NCBI GenBank assembly: GCA_020974905.1
Contig: CP087563.1
Coordinates: 868,001 to 932,000 of the forward strand
Source: Planctomycetes bacterium syqfu
GTDB lineage: Bacteria > Planctomycetota > Phycisphaerae > Phycisphaerales > Phycisphaeraceae
DNA: 64,000 nucleotides
Direction of reading: 5' to 3'
Shown here one piece after another: positions 18,636 to 27,282 of the stretch. Position numbers and translations under genes: made by a program. Each line of letters opens with the position of its first letter. Positions within the stretch are counted from its first letter, which is position 1. The notes under the pieces were generated by a model. That model was not told where the DNA came from and did not search any database. It saw only the letters and a list, made by a program, of their open reading frames with translations.

Positions 18636-19685
18636 ATGCCCCAGTCCCCGACATTAAGCGATCTGGATGCCAAACTGTTAAACCGCATCCAATCGTCCAT
18701 CCCATTATCGCCAACCCCCTTTGCCCAACTTGCCAAAGAGCTGGACATTGACGAAGCGACCTGCATCGAGCGACTCATCGCGTTGCGTCATGATCTGCAA
18801 TACATCCGTCAGATCTCCCCGATTTTCGATACGCATGCCCTGGGTTACGCATCAAGTCTCGTGGCTGCCAAAGTTGATCCGGACAAACTCGAGCAAGCTG
18901 CCAGCGTGATCAATGGGCATCCGGGGGTGTCGCATAATTACCAACGTGATCATGCCTTTAATCTCTGGTACACCTTGGCGGTGAGTCCGGACAGCAAACT
19001 CGGTTTGGAAAAGTCCGTTGAAAAACTCCATGCGTTATCCGGCGCGGAGTCAACGCGCATCCTGCCGACACTTAAGCTTTACAAGATTGGTGTGAAGCTG
19101 AACATGGCCAAGACGACCGATAACAGCACATCTCCCAAAGCCAATCATTTCACCCAAGCGGATCGACAGGCTGCAGACAAGACGCCGTTAACGCAACAAG
19201 ACCGTCAACTCATTCGCGTCCTGCAACAGGATTTACCCCTTGTTTCCAGGCCGTTCGATGCCATGGCAGATGAAGTTGGATGCAGTGTGGATGAATTACT
19301 TTCAGCCTGCCAGCGTTTTCTTGATGCCAAGCAGATGCGTCGGTTCAGTGCTGTGTTGCAACACCGTAAAGCAGGCTTTGGTGCCAATGCGATGGGGGTT
19401 TGGCAATGCCCTGAAAATCAACTCGATGAGATGGGCGCCAAGGCTGCTGCGTTTGATGAAGTCAGTCACTGTTATCACCGCCCTGCTTATGACGATTTAC
19501 CTTACACGCTTTACACCATGGTGCATGGCAAGAGTATCGATGACGCTTTGGACGTGTTAAAACGAATCCAGCAAGCCACTGGCATAAAAAACTACTCTGC
19601 TTTATGGAGTACCCACGAATTTAAGAAAGTCCGTGTGTTATACTTCACAGACGACGAAGCAAAATGGGAAGAGGAGCACGCCTGA
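18636..19685 (+). CDS. ahbAB: Fused siroheme decarboxylase AhbAB (two Lrp/AsnC-like halves)
   Basis: Siroheme decarboxylase makes 12,18-didecarboxysiroheme, the AhbC substrate. It is usually two subunits, AhbA and AhbB, each with an Lrp-like winged helix and an AsnC ligand domain. Here a single 349-aa chain holds both: residues 1-160 (ending after VSHNYQRDHAFNLWYTLAV-type strand) and 180-349 (with VSHCYHRPAYDDLPYTLYTM), joined by a Ser/Thr/Lys linker. The paired VSHxYxR motifs show the duplication. It follows ahbD by 27 bp. NirDL-type fusions of heme d1 synthesis are the alternative. Confidence 0.82.
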   Translation: MPQSPTLSDLDAKLLNRIQSSIPLSPTPFAQLAKELDIDEATCIERLIALRHDLQYIRQISPIFDTHALGYASSLVAAKVDPDKLEQAASVINGHPGVSHNYQRDHAFNLWYTLAVSPDSKLGLEKSVEKLHALSGAESTRILPTLKLYKIGVKLNMAKTTDNSTSPKANHFTQADRQAADKTPLTQQDRQLIRVLQQDLPLVSRPFDAMADEVGCSVDELLSACQRFLDAKQMRRFSAVLQHRKAGFGANAMGVWQCPENQLDEMGAKAAAFDEVSHCYHRPAYDDLPYTLYTMVHGKSIDDALDVLKRIQQATGIKNYSALWSTHEFKKVRVLYFTDDEAKWEEEHA

Positions 19686-19710
19686 TTTTGACTTGCAAGG
19701 AAGTGTCACA

Positions 19711-20262
19711 TTGAATGGCCTGCTGCTGAAATTACTGGATGACCAATATGGCGAACCGGGGATATGGTTCGTCAAATTATTCACACCCATCATTCTCAAT
19801 CTCGACTGTTATTACTGGTGTTTTGATCAGCCCCCCTGGGTCAGTCCACCCGACTCCTTTGCGGATCATCCCAACCTGCTTCAAGCTTTTGCAGGTGACC
19901 ATGAAAGTGGTTTGATGCTTTGGAAGACACGTACGCTTGGCCGCTATGCACGCTACTTCACGTCAGAAAACATTGAACTCTGGGCAATCGATTCAGCCAA
20001 ATGCGATCCGGCTGAGATTGCCCGTCAGTACGTAGCCAGTGATGAAACGGGCAAAACACAAATCATTGCTGGCCGTGCGGTGATCATGTTGATTTACACC
20101 GACGCCACGAGTTGGGAGATTTACTCCAATCAGCCGGACATCCTGCAAACCGTGCGTGAGCACGTGCAATGCATGTCATCGTCGGTTTCGGTCTTTGAAA
20201 GTCATTATGACCGTCGCCCGTCTGCATTTGAACAGGCAGGTTTAAGTGATGTGTTGGGTTAA
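19711..20262 (+). CDS. Unknown protein downstream of ahbAB
   Basis: 183 aa, not recognised. The chosen start is TTG 19711 because AAGGAAG lies 7 bp before it; the longer open frame would run deep into ahbAB. The protein is rich in Trp, Tyr and acidic residues, has no signal peptide or membrane span, and no familiar catalytic motif. The 25-bp gap after ahbAB makes co-transcription with the heme genes likely, so a role tied to heme or anaerobic metabolism is possible but unproven. It ends 14 bp from the convergent nadB. Confidence 0.6.
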   Translation: MNGLLLKLLDDQYGEPGIWFVKLFTPIILNLDCYYWCFDQPPWVSPPDSFADHPNLLQAFAGDHESGLMLWKTRTLGRYARYFTSENIELWAIDSAKCDPAEIARQYVASDETGKTQIIAGRAVIMLIYTDATSWEIYSNQPDILQTVREHVQCMSSSVSVFESHYDRRPSAFEQAGLSDVLG

Positions 20263-20275
20263 AAACACTACAAAA

Positions 20276-21919
20276 TCAGTCATTCACAGCCACTTCATCC
20301 GGCTCGGACTTCTCGCGTTGCCAGACATCGTGGACGTGAAATGCTTTGACGGATGCAGGACAGTCCGAACGGTAATGCGTGCCACGGGACTCACAACGCC
20401 AGCGTGCGGCTTGTGTCATCAGGGCACCGACGAGGAGCATGTTCTGGACTTCCCAACCTTCACGGTCGTCGAAGATTTTATCCAGCGTGTAGCGGCCCCA
20501 GAACTCAAACATCTCAGCGACTTCATCAAGGCGTTTACCTTCGCGTTCGATGCCAACGTGGCGCCACATGACACTGCGAAGTGACGAGCGTACGTCGTGA
20601 AGGTCGAGTTCGGAACGTTCGGACAAGCGGATATCGGAGATGATTTTCATCGGCCCCTGCCCTGCATCTTCGAACATTTCCTGACAGGCATCGCCACAAA
20701 TTTTCCCGTACACCAGACCTTCAAGCAGTGAGTTACTGGCAAGACGATTGGCACCATGCAAACCCGTTGCGGTCACTTCACCGCAGGCATAAAGTCCGTG
20801 CAGCGAGGTCCGGCCTTGCAGGTCGGTACGGATACCGCCGACCATGTAATGCGCAGAGGGATGTATGGGGATCGGGTCCTTGGCGGGGTCAATCCCGAAC
20901 TTGCCGAGGAACCGATGAATGCCAGGGAAACGCTTGGCAAATTTCTCTGCACCAAGATGACGACAATCCAGATACACATGCGTGTGATTGGTCTTTGCCA
21001 TCTGCGCGAGAATCGCACGGCTGACAATGTCGCGCGGCGCCAGTTCCGCCATCTCGTGATAACCGAGCATGAAGCGATCACCGTTGCTGTCGATGAGATA
21101 CGCCCCTTCACCACGGACCGCTTCGGTGATCAGACTGCGTGCTGCACCTGCGATGTAAAGCGTGGTCGGGTGGAACTGCATGAAGGCCATGTCCTGTAAC
21201 TGGACACCGGCGCGATAGGCAATGGCAATGCCGTCCCCGGTTGCAACACGCGGGTTGGTGGATTCACGGTAAACCTGTCCCGCCCCGCCGGACGCCAGGA
21301 TCGTCGCCTTGGCCCAGATGACCTGCAGTCCATACTTGGGATGATGCGTAATCGCCCCCAGACATCGCGGCGTGCCTGAATCGGTGGTGATCAAATCGAG
21401 TACGAAACACTCGGAAAAAATGCGGATATTTTCATTTTCACGCACCTTGGCATCAAGCGTATGAGCAAGTTCCTTGCCCGTCGCGTCACCGTCGGAGTGC
21501 AGAATGCGATGAGCCGAATGTCCACCTTCGCGCCCCAATGCAAGCTTCTCACCTGCAGCATCAAAACGCATACCCCATTGGATGAGTTCAGCAATGCGCT
21601 GCGGTGCGTGTTCGACGACCTGCTTGACGACATTGCGATCACACAGATCAGCACCGGCGACGAGTGTGTCTTGAATGTGTGATTCGAAGTTGTCCGCTTC
21701 GTCCATCACGGCTGCAACACCGCCTTGTGCGTAGTAGGTGTTACAGTCTTTAAGTTCGCCCTTGGAGGCGATGATGACATCACCGTGTTCGGCAGCGGCA
21801 AGCGCAGCACGATGACCGGCGACACCTGTGCCGATGACCAGCACATCGGTGAAGATGTGTGGCAGCAAGGCGGAACGAAATGGGATGAGATAGCGCCGTT
21901 CGTCGAAGACTGCGTGCAT
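20276..21919 (-). CDS. nadB: L-aspartate oxidase NadB
   Basis: Flavoenzyme that oxidises L-aspartate to iminoaspartate, the first step of de novo NAD synthesis; under anoxia fumarate can replace oxygen. 547 aa, normal length. The FAD dinucleotide motif VIGTGVAGHRAALAAAEHG lies at residues 28-46; FHPTTLY, RGEGAYLID and the GLYACGEVTATGLHGANRL segment are conserved in the fumarate reductase/NadB flavoprotein family. NadA and NadC are not in the window. It converges with the unknown gene ending at 20262. Confidence 0.92.
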   Translation of the reverse strand: MHAVFDERRYLIPFRSALLPHIFTDVLVIGTGVAGHRAALAAAEHGDVIIASKGELKDCNTYYAQGGVAAVMDEADNFESHIQDTLVAGADLCDRNVVKQVVEHAPQRIAELIQWGMRFDAAGEKLALGREGGHSAHRILHSDGDATGKELAHTLDAKVRENENIRIFSECFVLDLITTDSGTPRCLGAITHHPKYGLQVIWAKATILASGGAGQVYRESTNPRVATGDGIAIAYRAGVQLQDMAFMQFHPTTLYIAGAARSLITEAVRGEGAYLIDSNGDRFMLGYHEMAELAPRDIVSRAILAQMAKTNHTHVYLDCRHLGAEKFAKRFPGIHRFLGKFGIDPAKDPIPIHPSAHYMVGGIRTDLQGRTSLHGLYACGEVTATGLHGANRLASNSLLEGLVYGKICGDACQEMFEDAGQGPMKIISDIRLSERSELDLHDVRSSLRSVMWRHVGIEREGKRLDEVAEMFEFWGRYTLDKIFDDREGWEVQNMLLVGALMTQAARWRCESRGTHYRSDCPASVKAFHVHDVWQREKSEPDEVAVND

Positions 21920-21925
21920 GTGTGT

Positions 21926-22022
21926 CAGGGATTAGGGACTAGTGATTAGGGATTAGGGGAAAGACAGTTCACACACAAATGCCATGTCTTTTCCCTAATC
22001 CCTAATCCCAAATCACAAATCC
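21926..22022. repeat. GGGATTAGGGA-type inverted repeat, copy 1
   Basis: Left arm 21928-21968 is made of repeated GGGATTAGGGA-like units ending in AAAGACA; the right arm 21985-22022 is its near complement (TGTCTTTTCCCTAATCCC...), leaving an ~18-nt loop. It fills the gap between nadB and the LEA-like lipoprotein gene. Three related elements occur in the window. Confidence 0.75.
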
Positions 22023-22028
22023 CACTCC

Positions 22029-22535
22029 TTACATCTGCCCCTGGAACTTGAATGCCGCAGCGGGCAACGGCACCTTGGAATCGGTGAGTAACTTGCGGAA
22101 CTCGCCGGGTGGTTGATAACGCAATTCACCCTTGACGGTATAAGCCGTCTGGGCAGTTACCTGCTCGGTGGTCAGAATGACGATGGAGATGGTAACCGTC
22201 TGCGTGCCGTTTGCCGGGACCGTTCGATGATGCAGCGTATTGGCATCGGCACCGCCGTGACCTGTGACCGTCAGATTCATGGAGGAACTGACCAAAGGCA
22301 GCGGTGTCTTGTTGGGATTGGTCACCGTCAAAGTCACATCAAACTTGGCTGCTTCAGCGCTTTGGCTAACCAATTGAATATCGGCTTTTTCAACCTTGAT
22401 CGGCGAGAGGGCCGGTTCCTTGAACGCGTCATACGCTTTACAGCCGGTCAAGATCAACAGGAACATGCATACAAGCATCCCCCCGGAGAACACATTGCGA
22501 TCAATCATCTTCACATCCATTTTCATCTGTGTCAT
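22029..22535 (-). CDS. LEA14-like (WHy domain) lipoprotein
   Basis: 168-aa predicted lipoprotein; the hydrophobic signal ends in lipobox LLILTGC (Cys about residue 32). The mature part has a single beta-sandwich of LEA-2/WHy type, recognised by the pattern VTLTVTNPNKTPLPL followed by a later strand rich in Thr/Val. Such proteins are associated with desiccation or stress tolerance, without a defined activity. It lies 17 bp downstream of cstA on the same strand. Confidence 0.65.
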   Translation of the reverse strand: MTQMKMDVKMIDRNVFSGGMLVCMFLLILTGCKAYDAFKEPALSPIKVEKADIQLVSQSAEAAKFDVTLTVTNPNKTPLPLVSSSMNLTVTGHGGADANTLHHRTVPANGTQTVTISIVILTTEQVTAQTAYTVKGELRYQPPGEFRKLLTDSKVPLPAAAFKFQGQM

Positions 22536-22552
22536 TTACCTTTTCACACCCA

Positions 22553-24424
22553 TTATGTTGCTTCACTGTTGACCCTGTTTTCCGCTGCCGTTCGTTCCAG
22601 AACACCACGGCCCCCGGGCAAAAGAATCAACCCTTCCACGATCATCCAGGCTTCGAGAATGAGCGTGAAGATACCAATGATAATCAAAGGCCAGTTTTTT
22701 TGCTCTGAAGCCAGCCAATCCGGCAAAGTTGTTATTAACGCCCACGCTGGCATCGCCAACATAAACAGCAGCGGAATCACCAGGAAAAACACCGGTTTAC
22801 CGCGTCGCCAGAGATAAAACATGATCACCAAAAACGCCAATCCGCCGAGTAATTGATTGGTTGCCCCGAACATCGGCCAGAGAATCAAGCCCCCCTTGCC
22901 AGCCTGTGCCCAGGACCATGCCCCACCACCGGGAGGTGCTGCAGCGATGGCAATCCCAAGGACCACCGCAAAAATCGTCGCCCCATGCGTGTTGGTCAAC
23001 CACACCAGTGGATTAACCGATATGCCCCCGCGATACTGACGATGTTCAGGCAGGAATGAACCAGCCAACTCCTGCACCACGTAGCGTTGCAATCGGCAGG
23101 CAGTGTCCAGCGTTGTCCCTGCAAATGAAGCGACCAATACACCCAGCAACGCAATGGCAACATTCTCAGCGATCCCCATGGCCTTGAGAAAATTGGCAGC
23201 ACCATCGACAAAAGCGCCGACTTTGGCAGCCAGACCGTTTGCTGCCCCCCATGAGGCATAGCGCAACATCCACGCTTCCTGTCCGACGAGTGTCTGCCCC
23301 GTCTTGGTCACAACCCCCAAACCGATCCCAGCGATGCAGGCGCAGATGACGATGGTGGCCAGAAAGCCTTCGGTGAGCATCGAGCCATACCCGACCATGT
23401 GGGCATCGGTCTCGGATTTGAGTTGCTTGGAACTTGTGCCACTGGAGACCAGGCAGTGAAACCCGCTGATCGCGCCGCAGGCTACCGTGATAAACAAAAA
23501 CGGGAAGATCGCAGGCGCACCTTGCGGATTGGCATTCACCATTGGTGCGACGATTTCCAATGCAGGACGTGCGGCGTCCTCGCCAACGGGTGCGCCACCG
23601 AAAAACGCCGCCACAATCAAGCCAATGACCACCAACGCCAACGCGCTGATGAGTTGCAGTGAGTTGATGTAGTCACGCGGTTGAAGCAGTAACCAAACCG
23701 GCAAAACCGATGCGACATACGAATAAATCAGCAGCACGATCACCCATGTAATCAGTGACCATTGCGACATCGCCATGTTCCAGTCATGCAGAATGCCACG
23801 GTCCCCGTAGATCACCGCCAGATACATCAATGCCAGTGTGATCAGTGATGGGAAGAATAAACCAAGGCCCTTGCGGTAAAGTAGAAAACCAATGCCGAGC
23901 GCAAGGGGAATTTGAATCAGGCATGGGAAGATCGACTGGGGATACATCCGGAAGACCGCTGCGATGACCAGCCCGAAAATCGCCAATACGATCGTCAATG
24001 CCATAAACAGCACCAGCAGGAACAGGACTTTCACGCGTGCGTTAAGCAGTCTCCCTGCGATTTCGCCGACGGTCTTGCCATCGTTTCGCAGACTCACGAC
24101 CAACGATCCAAAGTCGTGGACAGCACCAATAAAGATACTGCCGAAGACCACCCAGAGTAATGCAGGCAGCCACCCCCAGATCACCGCGATGGCAGGTCCG
24201 ACAATCGGCCCGGTTCCTGCAATGGAGGTAAAGTGATGGCCAAAGACAATGCTCTTAAGCGTGGGGACATAATCCTTGCCATCGTTAAGACGTTTGGACG
24301 GGCAGGTGGTATCCGCACAGAGATTAAAAATCTTGTGACCTAACCACCGACCATACGTGTGATAGGCGAGGATAAAGGCAACGCCTGCACCAAATGCGAT
24401 CATGAGGGTTTGCATGAGGAACAA
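22553..24424 (-). CDS. cstA: Carbon starvation protein CstA family transporter
   Basis: Polytopic inner-membrane protein of 623 aa with about 16 hydrophobic segments, in the CstA/BtsT family of peptide or pyruvate transporters. Recognisable segments are the N-terminal YHTYGRWLGHKIF, the GHHFTSIAGTGPIVGPAIAV block and VHDFGSLVVSLRNDGKTVGE. Length is at the short end (E. coli CstA about 700 aa) and matches the compact bacterial forms. Substrate cannot be told from sequence. Confidence 0.9.
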   Translation of the reverse strand: MFLMQTLMIAFGAGVAFILAYHTYGRWLGHKIFNLCADTTCPSKRLNDGKDYVPTLKSIVFGHHFTSIAGTGPIVGPAIAVIWGWLPALLWVVFGSIFIGAVHDFGSLVVSLRNDGKTVGEIAGRLLNARVKVLFLLVLFMALTIVLAIFGLVIAAVFRMYPQSIFPCLIQIPLALGIGFLLYRKGLGLFFPSLITLALMYLAVIYGDRGILHDWNMAMSQWSLITWVIVLLIYSYVASVLPVWLLLQPRDYINSLQLISALALVVIGLIVAAFFGGAPVGEDAARPALEIVAPMVNANPQGAPAIFPFLFITVACGAISGFHCLVSSGTSSKQLKSETDAHMVGYGSMLTEGFLATIVICACIAGIGLGVVTKTGQTLVGQEAWMLRYASWGAANGLAAKVGAFVDGAANFLKAMGIAENVAIALLGVLVASFAGTTLDTACRLQRYVVQELAGSFLPEHRQYRGGISVNPLVWLTNTHGATIFAVVLGIAIAAAPPGGGAWSWAQAGKGGLILWPMFGATNQLLGGLAFLVIMFYLWRRGKPVFFLVIPLLFMLAMPAWALITTLPDWLASEQKNWPLIIIGIFTLILEAWMIVEGLILLPGGRGVLERTAAENRVNSEAT

Positions 24425-24494
24425 CCTGGTCGATCGAAATTAAAAGAGACAAGCACGAAGACAACAGGCATTGTAGCCGAAAGCTGACGAAAAT

Positions 24495-25208
24495 TTAATC
24501 ATTCGATTTTGCTGTCGTTTCAAGCAAGGCCGGAAGTTTGAGATCCGATCGCATTTCACTGCACATCTGCTGAATCTCCTGACGCAGCGATTCCATCGCC
24601 TGACGGGTCGGTTGATTGAGAACATCCTCCGCAGAACGGGGTTTACCAAAGGAAATCCCAATCTTGCCAAAGACTTTGGGCTTCTTATTCATGCGCGGCC
24701 AAACGTCAAACGCTCCCTCAATGGCAACGGGCACAATGGTCGGCTTGGCACGTTTCATCAACACCGCAACACCATTGGCAAACTCCGAAACATGACCGTT
24801 GTACGTTCGTGAACCTTCCGCAAAAACCAACAAAGCGTCACCGCCATGCAACACGTCAATGCAGTTACGCACCGCAACCAAATCCGATGCTGACTCCTGA
24901 TCCACCGGGATCGCACGGAGTGTCCGAATCAGCCAACCAAAATACCGATTACGAAACAGCGTCTTGCGTGCCAAGGAGATGAACGGCCGGGGACGTGATC
25001 CAACACCGATCAGAAGCGGGTCCCAATAAGACTGATGATTGCTCACAAAAAGAACCGGCCCATCTTTGGGGATATTGTGCATCCCGATGATCCGATAGCG
25101 ATAAAAGATTTTAAAAAGAATCCAGGCAACCGCATAAACCGAGTACCAAAGAAACAATTGCCAAGGCGACCAGTTACCGAGTTTTGATTTTTTTCGGGCT
25201 TCCGACAT
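24495..25208 (-). CDS. plsC: 1-acyl-sn-glycerol-3-phosphate acyltransferase (PlsC-like)
   Basis: Membrane-associated acyltransferase that makes phosphatidic acid. From ATG 25208 the product is 237 aa. One hydrophobic segment (about residues 18-36) precedes the catalytic H-x4-D motif NHQSYWD (H58, D63) and the glycerol-phosphate-binding EGSRT. A GTG at 25232 would add 8 residues and overlap cmk; neither start has a clear ribosome site. It sits directly after cmk, so the two are likely co-transcribed. Confidence 0.85.
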   Translation of the reverse strand: MSEARKKSKLGNWSPWQLFLWYSVYAVAWILFKIFYRYRIIGMHNIPKDGPVLFVSNHQSYWDPLLIGVGSRPRPFISLARKTLFRNRYFGWLIRTLRAIPVDQESASDLVAVRNCIDVLHGGDALLVFAEGSRTYNGHVSEFANGVAVLMKRAKPTIVPVAIEGAFDVWPRMNKKPKVFGKIGISFGKPRSAEDVLNQPTRQAMESLRQEIQQMCSEMRSDLKLPALLETTAKSND

Positions 25209-25224
25209 GAGGAGAACTTTCGAC

Positions 25225-25929
25225 TTACACACGCGCCAATCGCTGCATCACAGCCTGATACAGATGATCCACCACTTGATCCAACGTCATCTCCGAGGTA
25301 TCGACTTTGACCGCATCGTCCGGGCAGATCAGGGGTCCATCCTTGCGGGTTGAATCTTTGTGATCGCGTTCGATGATCTGCTGACAGATCAATTTTTCAT
25401 CCGCTTCTTTACCCGCTTCGCGCAGTTGCTCTGCACGTCGATGGGCGCGAACCTCGGCACTGGCGTCGAGGTAGAACTTGACCTGTGCATTGGGAAAGAC
25501 GACGGAGCCTTGATCGCGGCCTTCGGTGACCAGTCGGGGATGAGCCTTTCCAATCTTGCGCTGGGCTTCAACGAGAATCTCGCGGACCGGTCCCAGTGCT
25601 GCGATGGCTGAGACCTGGCTGGTGACATCCGCATCACGCAGGCGTCCGGTCAGATTGATACCTTGGCCGTAAAGTGCTGGCGGGTCGGTTTGCCAATCAA
25701 ATTGCAGGTCGGATTGACGGGCGATTGTCAACGCTTCGTGAGCCTGTGTCGAGGGGTCAACATCGTGGTGTAAACAAAGCGCGGTTATGCCACGGTACAT
25801 GGCGCCGGTGTCCAAAAAATCGACACCCAATCGCTTGGCCAGTTGTCGGGCGACGGTGGACTTACCGCTACCTGCTGGGCCGTCGAGGGTGACAATCAAA
25901 TCATCCGTGATGGTTGCTTGTGTGTTCAT
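25225..25929 (-). CDS. cmk: Cytidylate kinase
   Basis: Phosphorylates CMP and dCMP. The Walker A motif GPAGSGKS lies at residues 17-24, followed by FLDTGAMYRGIT and, later, TEGRDQGSVVFPNAQVKFYL, all diagnostic of Cmk. Length 234 aa is normal. It precedes the acyltransferase gene, an arrangement (cmk-plsC) found in many bacteria. Confidence 0.95.
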   Translation of the reverse strand: MNTQATITDDLIVTLDGPAGSGKSTVARQLAKRLGVDFLDTGAMYRGITALCLHHDVDPSTQAHEALTIARQSDLQFDWQTDPPALYGQGINLTGRLRDADVTSQVSAIAALGPVREILVEAQRKIGKAHPRLVTEGRDQGSVVFPNAQVKFYLDASAEVRAHRRAEQLREAGKEADEKLICQQIIERDHKDSTRKDGPLICPDDAVKVDTSEMTLDQVVDHLYQAVMQRLARV

Positions 25930-25995
25930 GATCGTGCGTGTTTATCAGACCAAATTTTCAAAAAACATCCGGAGTTTTTGCTTCCGGGGGTGGCG

Positions 25996-27258
25996 TTATT
26001 GCAGGGGCATACCCATGCGTGCCATCCATTGGCTGACATATTGGGGTTTGAGGAAAAAGTAGTAAAGCTGGCCTTCAGCCAACTGGTAACCTGCCTGCAT
26101 GCGTGCGACCTGACCGACACCGTAGTAGATGTCGCTGCGTCCCGGCGCGCGGATGGCGCCGCCGGTGTCCTGATCGGCCATGAGTCGGAGTTGGCTGCGG
26201 AGTTTGCCATCGATGCCGGTCATGGGGACATGGATCAGGGTGACCGCCCCACGCGGGAAGATGGACTTGTCGGTCGCGAGGGTGACCATGGGTGTGACCT
26301 GGAACCCCATTGATCCGCTGGGCCATGCGTCGGGTTCGTAGGGTTGGAAGAAAACATAGCGTGGGTTTTGTGCCAACCGCGGTGCGAGGTCTTCGGGATG
26401 TTGACTGAAATAGTTTTCGATAGCAGGAAGGTTCACACTGTTTTTATCGAGTAATCCATCTGCAACGAGTTGCTTGGCAACGCTGTGATAGGGATGCCCA
26501 TTGGTTCCTGCGTATCCGACGTACAGGATACTGCCATCGGTCATCTGCAATTTGGCTGAACCTTGAATGTGGATCAGATAAACATCAAACGGGTCAGCAA
26601 GCCAAACCAGTTCGTTGCCCGAGAGGATGTTGTTGGCTTGGATTTGTTGACGGGTGTAATACGGCTGATAGCTGCCGTCAGGAAGTTTGCGACCAAGCAC
26701 CTTGCCGGTGATCGGATCGCTGACCAGGTCCTTGGGACGGCGGTATAGCGGGTATCGAAACTGTTCGGTGCGTGTGGTCGAAGCATTGAAGATCGGCGAA
26801 TAATATCCGGTGAACAGAACCGTGCCGCGATTATCCCAGCCGACGGATTGGTAGAGATCAAACTGCTGTCTGATCTGGTTGATATCCAACGGGCTGATCA
26901 TGCTGAGCATCGCAAAGACAGAAGCCTGAGCCTGATTATGCGTGATGCCCTGCACGGGAAAATGCGTCTTGGCAGAGGGTGCTGCATACCAGGCGAGACT
27001 GCGTTTGTAAGCCTTATCCAATGCGATGCGATTGGATTGGTTGAGCAACGGGCTAAGGTCTGGCCACTGGTCTGATTCGAGCTTGACCAGTGCCTGTTCA
27101 CCTTCACCAAGTTGCCTGGCGTATTGCGGCTTTTGCGGTGCAGGTGTTTCGACCTGCTGCACACGGTCCTTGGCGCAAGCGGTCAACAGCACGACGGTCA
27201 GTCCAAGGCAGACGATATTCTTGATGAGTTTGATCATAATCATGTCAGCGACACGCAT
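25996..27258 (-). CDS. mltA: Membrane-bound lytic murein transglycosylase A (MltA)
   Basis: Lipoprotein that cleaves peptidoglycan glycan strands. 420 aa from the first Met, with lipobox VVLLTAC; in-frame Mets at 27243 and 27237 may be the real starts. The MltA domain includes FTGYYSPIFNAS and FDVYLIHIQGSAKL, and the C-terminal 3D domain carries LMADQDTGGAIRAPGRSDIY with the three conserved aspartates. Planctomycetes were once thought to lack peptidoglycan, so an intact MltA is informative about the wall. Confidence 0.92.
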   Translation of the reverse strand: MRVADMIMIKLIKNIVCLGLTVVLLTACAKDRVQQVETPAPQKPQYARQLGEGEQALVKLESDQWPDLSPLLNQSNRIALDKAYKRSLAWYAAPSAKTHFPVQGITHNQAQASVFAMLSMISPLDINQIRQQFDLYQSVGWDNRGTVLFTGYYSPIFNASTTRTEQFRYPLYRRPKDLVSDPITGKVLGRKLPDGSYQPYYTRQQIQANNILSGNELVWLADPFDVYLIHIQGSAKLQMTDGSILYVGYAGTNGHPYHSVAKQLVADGLLDKNSVNLPAIENYFSQHPEDLAPRLAQNPRYVFFQPYEPDAWPSGSMGFQVTPMVTLATDKSIFPRGAVTLIHVPMTGIDGKLRSQLRLMADQDTGGAIRAPGRSDIYYGVGQVARMQAGYQLAEGQLYYFFLKPQYVSQWMARMGMPLQ

Positions 27259-27282
27259 TGCCGCATGGTGGGTGTTTGGATT

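Noticed and set aside
15826-19685. Reading the radical SAM genes as a heme d1 (nir) cluster
   Set aside because: No nirF, nirS or nirE-like gene is present, and a fused decarboxylase with AhbC and AhbD relatives fits the heme b route better, though NirJ and NirDL are close relatives.
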